A DNA stretch of 8,925 bases from Fusobacteriaceae bacterium (GTDB taxonomy: Bacteria > Fusobacteriota > Fusobacteriia > Fusobacteriales > Fusobacteriaceae). A program made the translations under genes and the position numbers. Below, one piece after another: positions 7,071 to 8,925 of the stretch. The stretch's first letter is position 1. The number at the start of each line of letters is the position of its first letter. The stretch is from NCBI GenBank assembly GCA_016938425.1, contig JAFGUR010000246.1, positions 1 through 8,925 on the forward strand, in the 5' to 3' direction. The notes below the pieces were generated by a model that was given only the letters and a program-made list of their open reading frames with translations, was not told the DNA's origin and ran no database searches.

Positions 7071-8012
7071 TTATTTTATATCTTCTAAAGTGATTAGCTT
7101 AACTGGAACTTTTATTTCTTTTGAAATTTTTTCTCCACTTATAAATTTATAAGCAGATTCTGCAGCAATTTTTCCAATTTCTTTAGGGTATTGAGCGGCT
7201 GTTGCAGTCATTTTTCCTGCTGCAATAAGTTTATAGGCATCACTTGAACCATCCACCCCATAAATTGCTTTAACTTCTTTCATTCTTCCCTTTCTTTCTA
7301 AGGCGGCAATAACTCCAAAAGCTGTAGGGTCATTCAATGCCATAATTGCTGAAATCTTTTCATTTTTGTGAGAATCTAAGATATCTTCCATAATTTTCAT
7401 AGATATTTCAACTTGACCATCTGAAGAATTTTTTGCAATTATCTTCAAATTTGGGAATTTTTTTATTTCATTTATAAAACTGTCTGTTCTTTCTATAGCA
7501 GATTTTGCTGTTGGATGTTCTAAAATAACTATATTTCCTTCAGTAATTTTAAGTACCTCTGTAAGATGCCTAGCACATAAAATCCCTGCATTTTCATTAT
7601 CTGAAACCACAGTTGTTACTACCAAATCTTTATTATAGACAGAAGTATCTAAAATAAATACTGGAATATTTGCTTTTTTTGCCTTTTCTAATGCTGGTTT
7701 TATTTCAATCCAGTCAGCAGGATTCAAAAAAATTCCATCAACTTTCTGATTAATCATTTCTTCAATAATAGAAATTTGTTTTTTTACATCAAGTTGAGGA
7801 TCTCTCATTATCAATTTGTCCCCATTTTCTTCAATAACTCCTTTTAAACCTATTCCTAATTCAACAAAATAAGGATTATTTAAACTCATAAAAGTAGCTC
7901 CAAAAGTTTTTCTTTCTTTTTTCTTTTCATTACTTTTATTTATAAATCCTAATTTTGTTATTGTTAAAATAACAATTACTACTAAAGTTAACATTCCTAA
8001 AACTTTTTTCAT
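7071..8012 (-). CDS. RbsB-like periplasmic sugar-binding protein, membrane-anchored, first gene of the PTS operon
   Basis: Ribose/galactose-type binding protein (Peripla_BP_4 family) of 313 residues. Ligand-site motifs typical of RbsB-like proteins appear in order: NNPYFVEL (45-52), DPQLD (71-75), FLNPADW (95-101), LDTS (121-124), SDNENAG (137-143), the arginine motif ERTDSF (174-179), ALNDPTAFG (225-233), GVDGSSDA (252-259) and TAAQYP (271-276). Residues 4-23 are a hydrophobic helix. No lipobox cysteine follows, and the linker is very lysine-rich (26-35), so it is probably an uncleaved anchor with the binding domain outside the cell. No ribose-type ABC ATPase or permease is nearby; the next genes are PTS subunits, starting 32 bp downstream. 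Its role is thus probably ligand sensing, or handing sugar to the PTS, both of which are inferred. The ATG has AAAGGAG about six bases upstream. Confidence 0.92.
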   Translation of the reverse strand: MKKVLGMLTLVVIVILTITKLGFINKSNEKKKERKTFGATFMSLNNPYFVELGIGLKGVIEENGDKLIMRDPQLDVKKQISIIEEMINQKVDGIFLNPADWIEIKPALEKAKKANIPVFILDTSVYNKDLVVTTVVSDNENAGILCARHLTEVLKITEGNIVILEHPTAKSAIERTDSFINEIKKFPNLKIIAKNSSDGQVEISMKIMEDILDSHKNEKISAIMALNDPTAFGVIAALERKGRMKEVKAIYGVDGSSDAYKLIAAGKMTATAAQYPKEIGKIAAESAYKFISGEKISKEIKVPVKLITLEDIK

Positions 8013-8036
8013 TTTTTCTCCTTTTGTGTGACCTGT

Positions 8037-8054
8037 TTTAGTACCTTTAGTATG
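8037..8054. repeat. Two tandem 9-bp near-repeats in the PTS operon leader
   Basis: TTTAGTACC is followed directly by TTTAGTATG (seven of nine identical), and a weaker third unit TTTTAATGA continues the period. They lie 25-42 bp before the ATG of the first operon gene. They could be part of a regulator site, but the length is small enough for chance. Confidence 0.4.
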
Positions 8055-8058
8055 TTTT

Positions 8059-8096
8059 AATGATACTTTGTTTTTTTATGAAATACATGTATCATT
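8059..8096. promoter_or_regulatory. Operator-like inverted repeat upstream of the PTS operon
   Basis: AATGATAC (8059-8066) and GTATCATT (8089-8096) are perfect 8-bp inverted copies whose starts are 30 bp apart, about three turns of the helix. The right copy overlaps a second palindrome, ATACATGTAT (8083-8092). On the minus strand the copy nearer the gene contains TATCAT, one mismatch from a -10 box, though no good -35 lies at the right distance. Binding by a dimeric regulator, such as the response regulator of this window, is conceivable but not shown. Confidence 0.4.
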
Positions 8097-8112
8097 TGTA
8101 ACTAAATTAACA

Positions 8113-8124
8113 TGACATTTGTCA
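8113..8124. promoter_or_regulatory. Small palindrome TGACA-TT-TGTCA
   Basis: A perfect 12-bp palindrome with 5-bp arms and a 2-bp centre, about 100 bp before the first ATG of the PTS operon. Its size fits a dimeric repressor or activator half-site pair. No known consensus is matched convincingly. Confidence 0.35.
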
Positions 8125-8184
8125 CTTTTTGATATGAATATTTATTAAACACTTACCATCTTTGAAAAATTAATAACTACTTCG

Positions 8185-8207
8185 GGTTTACTGAAAAAGT
8201 AAAAACC
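8185..8207. other. Bulged hairpin upstream of the PTS operon
   Basis: TTTACT (8187-8192) pairs with AGTAAA (8198-8203) around a GAAAA loop, and GG (8185-8186) can add two pairs with CC (8206-8207) across a small bulge. There is no U-run typical of a terminator in either direction. Confidence 0.4.
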
Positions 8208-8228
8208 ATTGATTTTATTTATGTCCAA
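8207..8228. repeat. Imperfect 22-bp direct repeat, copy 1
   Basis: This 22-bp stretch, starting CATTGATTTTATTT and ending GTCCAA, matches 8415-8436 at 20 of 22 positions, the two differences being adjacent (AT here, GC there). The copies bracket a segment of about 186 bp. This may mark a local duplication or the ends of a mobile remnant. Confidence 0.7.
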
Positions 8229-8316
8229 GATAATCTTTGTCAATTAAATGATAATTTTTTTTGCAGTTTTTCTTAAAAACTAAACATTCAGACTTTGAAC
8301 TACGCTTGCTCTGCAT
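8215..8316 (-). CDS. Doubtful 33-residue reading frame in the intergenic region
   Basis: ATG to TAA on the minus strand gives a lysine-rich peptide of 33 residues beginning MQSKRSSKSE, with two cysteines and no hydrophobic helix. There is no good ribosome site before the ATG, and it ends inside the 22-bp repeat. I recognise no family. It may be a chance frame in a conserved or structured non-coding element; it is listed because nothing else explains this stretch. Confidence 0.15.
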   Translation of the reverse strand: MQSKRSSKSECLVFKKNCKKNYHLIDKDYLGHK

Positions 8317-8321
8317 AAGAT

Positions 8322-8353
8322 TACTCTAAAATTTCTTTCTGAAATTAAGAGTA
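8322..8353. other. Two-part hairpin
   Basis: TACTCT (8322-8327) pairs with AGAGTA (8348-8353), and AATTTC (8330-8335) with GAAATT (8341-8346), with a 2-by-1 internal loop and a 5-nt loop. The outer arm resembles that of the terminator at 8757-8787, but no U-run follows, so termination is unlikely. Confidence 0.5.
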
Positions 8354-8366
8354 TCTAAAAACCGCG

Positions 8367-8381
8367 TAAACGTGACGTTTA
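8367..8381. other. Short hairpin TAAACG-TGA-CGTTTA
   Basis: A perfect 6-bp stem with a 3-nt loop, lying 13 bp from the preceding two-part hairpin. It could be one element of a structured RNA, or chance. Confidence 0.4.
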
Positions 8382-8414
8382 ATCCTTATAATTCTAAAAA
8401 ATATAGTTTTGTTA

Positions 8415-8436
8415 CATTGATTTTATTTGCGTCCAA
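8415..8436. repeat. Imperfect 22-bp direct repeat, copy 2
   Basis: Second copy of the repeat at 8207-8228, with GC in place of AT at positions 8429-8430. It runs straight into the GC-rich hairpin pair at 8433-8470 and directly follows, on the minus strand, the stop codon of the broken reading frame. Confidence 0.7.
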
Positions 8437-8470
8437 CGTTAGGTTGGCGCGAGGTGGCTGCGGAAGCCAC
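8433..8470. other. Pair of adjacent hairpins in a GC-rich island
   Basis: CCAAC (8433-8437) pairs with GTTGG (8443-8447) around GTTAG, and GTGGCT (8454-8459) pairs with AGCCAC (8465-8470) around GCGGA. The segment is far richer in G and C than everything around it, which is unusual for intergenic DNA in this genome. It overlaps the 3' end of the broken reading frame on the minus strand. The composition could reflect either RNA structure or the coding origin of the remnant. Confidence 0.55.
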
Positions 8471-8669
8471 GGTTTTCAAAAACAGCTTCTAATTCAGTAA
8501 GCCCTACTTCACTATATAAAAACTTTAAATATCAAGTTTTTCCTTATCTTGAGGAAGATTTGAGGTTCATTAAGTAAATGGTATTTGACACATCATAAAA
8601 CTGCTCCTCACAAACCTTTAAAGCTTTGAATTTAAAGTGTTTGATATCTTTGAAAGTTACAAAAATTAT
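8439..8669 (-). pseudogene. Probable remnant of a coding sequence with two in-frame stops
   Basis: A single minus-strand frame runs from 8669 to the TAA at 8439-8441, broken only by TAA at 8544-8546 and TGA at 8532-8534. The parts read like protein: 41 codons including KVCEEQFYDVSNTIYLMNLK, then 30 codons including SEVGLTELEAVFENRGFRSH before the final stop. No start codon with a ribosome site is seen at the right end. I do not recognise the family. The alternative is a dispersed non-coding repeat whose translation merely looks orderly. Confidence 0.35.
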
Positions 8670-8756
8670 TTATTAAATGCATATAAAACTAGAAATATAT
8701 ATTCTTTTGATTAGTACTTATTTACATTAAGATTTATAGTTTTCTATAAGTATAAA

Positions 8757-8787
8757 AAATACTCTAAGAGCTAATCTTAGAGTATTT
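8757..8787 (-). terminator. Strong intrinsic terminator of the right-edge gene
   Basis: A perfect 13-bp stem (AAATACTCTAAGA with TCTTAGAGTATTT) around a GCTAA-type 5-nt loop. On the minus strand it is followed by a run of six T's that includes the end of the stem. It begins 14 bp after the stop codon of the partial gene. It should isolate that gene from the intergenic region and the PTS operon. Confidence 0.88.
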
Positions 8788-8801
8788 AAATTTGTGTAAT
8801 T

Positions 8802-8925
8802 TTATTTAAAAAGTCTTTTTTTTATATCATATAAATGAGTGAAGCCAGTTAAAATAAGAATTCTTTTATTTGGATTTTTATTGATTATTTTTTTTATATT
8901 TTCAAGTATCTTATTGTCTCTTTCC
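8802..8925 (-). CDS. C-terminal end of an unidentified gene cut by the window edge
   Basis: The last 40 codons and TAA of a minus-strand gene whose start lies beyond 8925. The peptide has a charged helix-like part (RDNKILENIKKIINKNPNK) followed by a beta-strand and turn, RILILTGFTHLYDIKKRLF. A strand ending in TG-x-x-H after a basic residue is reminiscent of the C-terminal end of TraB/DUF5694-like proteins, but this resemblance comes from a very short piece and is not an assignment. The reality of the gene is supported by the terminator placed directly after its stop codon. Confidence 0.7.
   Translation of the reverse strand, partial: ERDNKILENIKKIINKNPNKRILILTGFTHLYDIKKRLFK

Larger units (their letters stand above)
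8013..8801. other. Long intergenic region without a convincing intact gene
   Basis: Almost 800 bp separate the PTS operon from the terminator-bearing gene at the right edge. The part next to the operon (8013-8130) holds operator-like repeats. The middle (8181-8470) holds a series of small hairpins, a 20/22 direct repeat and one tiny reading frame, and is locally richer in GC around 8431-8470. The part at 8439-8669 looks like a broken coding sequence. From 8670 to 8756 there is only AT-rich DNA with a minor 6-bp hairpin (8734-8749). No tRNA, rRNA, transposase or CRISPR array was recognised. Confidence 0.8.

Noticed and set aside
8013..8160. Search for a sigma-54 promoter, common before mannose-family PTS operons with LevR-type activators
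   Set aside because: No TGGCAC-N5-TTGC-like site is present on the minus strand and no LevR-type activator gene is in the window.
8359..8385. ACCGCG followed by a stem, reminiscent of a T-box leader
   Set aside because: The AGGGTGG part of the T-box is missing on this strand, no specifier structure is seen, and the next plus-strand DNA has no gene.
8431..8444. GTCCAAC next to GTTAGGT, which fit the core ends of an integron attC site
   Set aside because: The two cores are back to back instead of enclosing an attC stem, and there is no cassette array or integrase; a simple hairpin explains it.

Overview
The window is a strongly AT-rich bacterial segment in which every gene that can be recognised lies on the minus strand, so transcription runs from high to low coordinates. 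The codon use, the strong AAGGAGG-type ribosome binding sites and the mix of a mannose-family PTS with transporter-less sugar-binding proteins fit a Fusobacterium-type genome. A low-GC Clostridia relative cannot be excluded, and the assignment comes from overall character, not from a marker gene.

Layout in transcription order. (1) 8925-8802: the last 40 residues of an unidentified gene, closed by a strong intrinsic terminator at 8757-8787. (2) 8756-8013: a long stretch with no convincing intact gene. It holds a decayed-looking reading frame, several hairpins (two of them GC-rich), a 20/22 direct repeat, and operator-like palindromes close to the next operon. (3) 8012-4027: a tight operon coding for a membrane-anchored RbsB-like sugar-binding protein, the four separate subunits of a mannose/sorbose-family PTS (EIIA, EIIB, EIIC, EIID) and an unknown 124-residue membrane protein. 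A hairpin follows directly after it. (4) 3966-3154: a Cof-type HAD phosphatase. (5) 3108-1: a three-gene signalling unit made of a membrane-anchored family 1 extracellular solute-binding protein, a six-TM histidine kinase of the HisKA_3 type, and a NarL/FixJ-type response regulator that runs off the left edge.

How the parts may work together. The PTS imports and phosphorylates a hexose or hexosamine; the exact sugar cannot be read from sequence. The HAD protein may dephosphorylate a sugar phosphate made downstream. Two sugar-binding proteins are present without any ABC permease or ATPase, and both appear to be held in the membrane by an uncleaved N-terminal helix. The simplest reading is that they sense ligand instead of delivering it: the family 1 protein passes its state to the kinase and regulator, and the RbsB-like protein either feeds the same kinase or serves the PTS in a way not familiar to me. 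These links are inferred from gene order and have not been shown.
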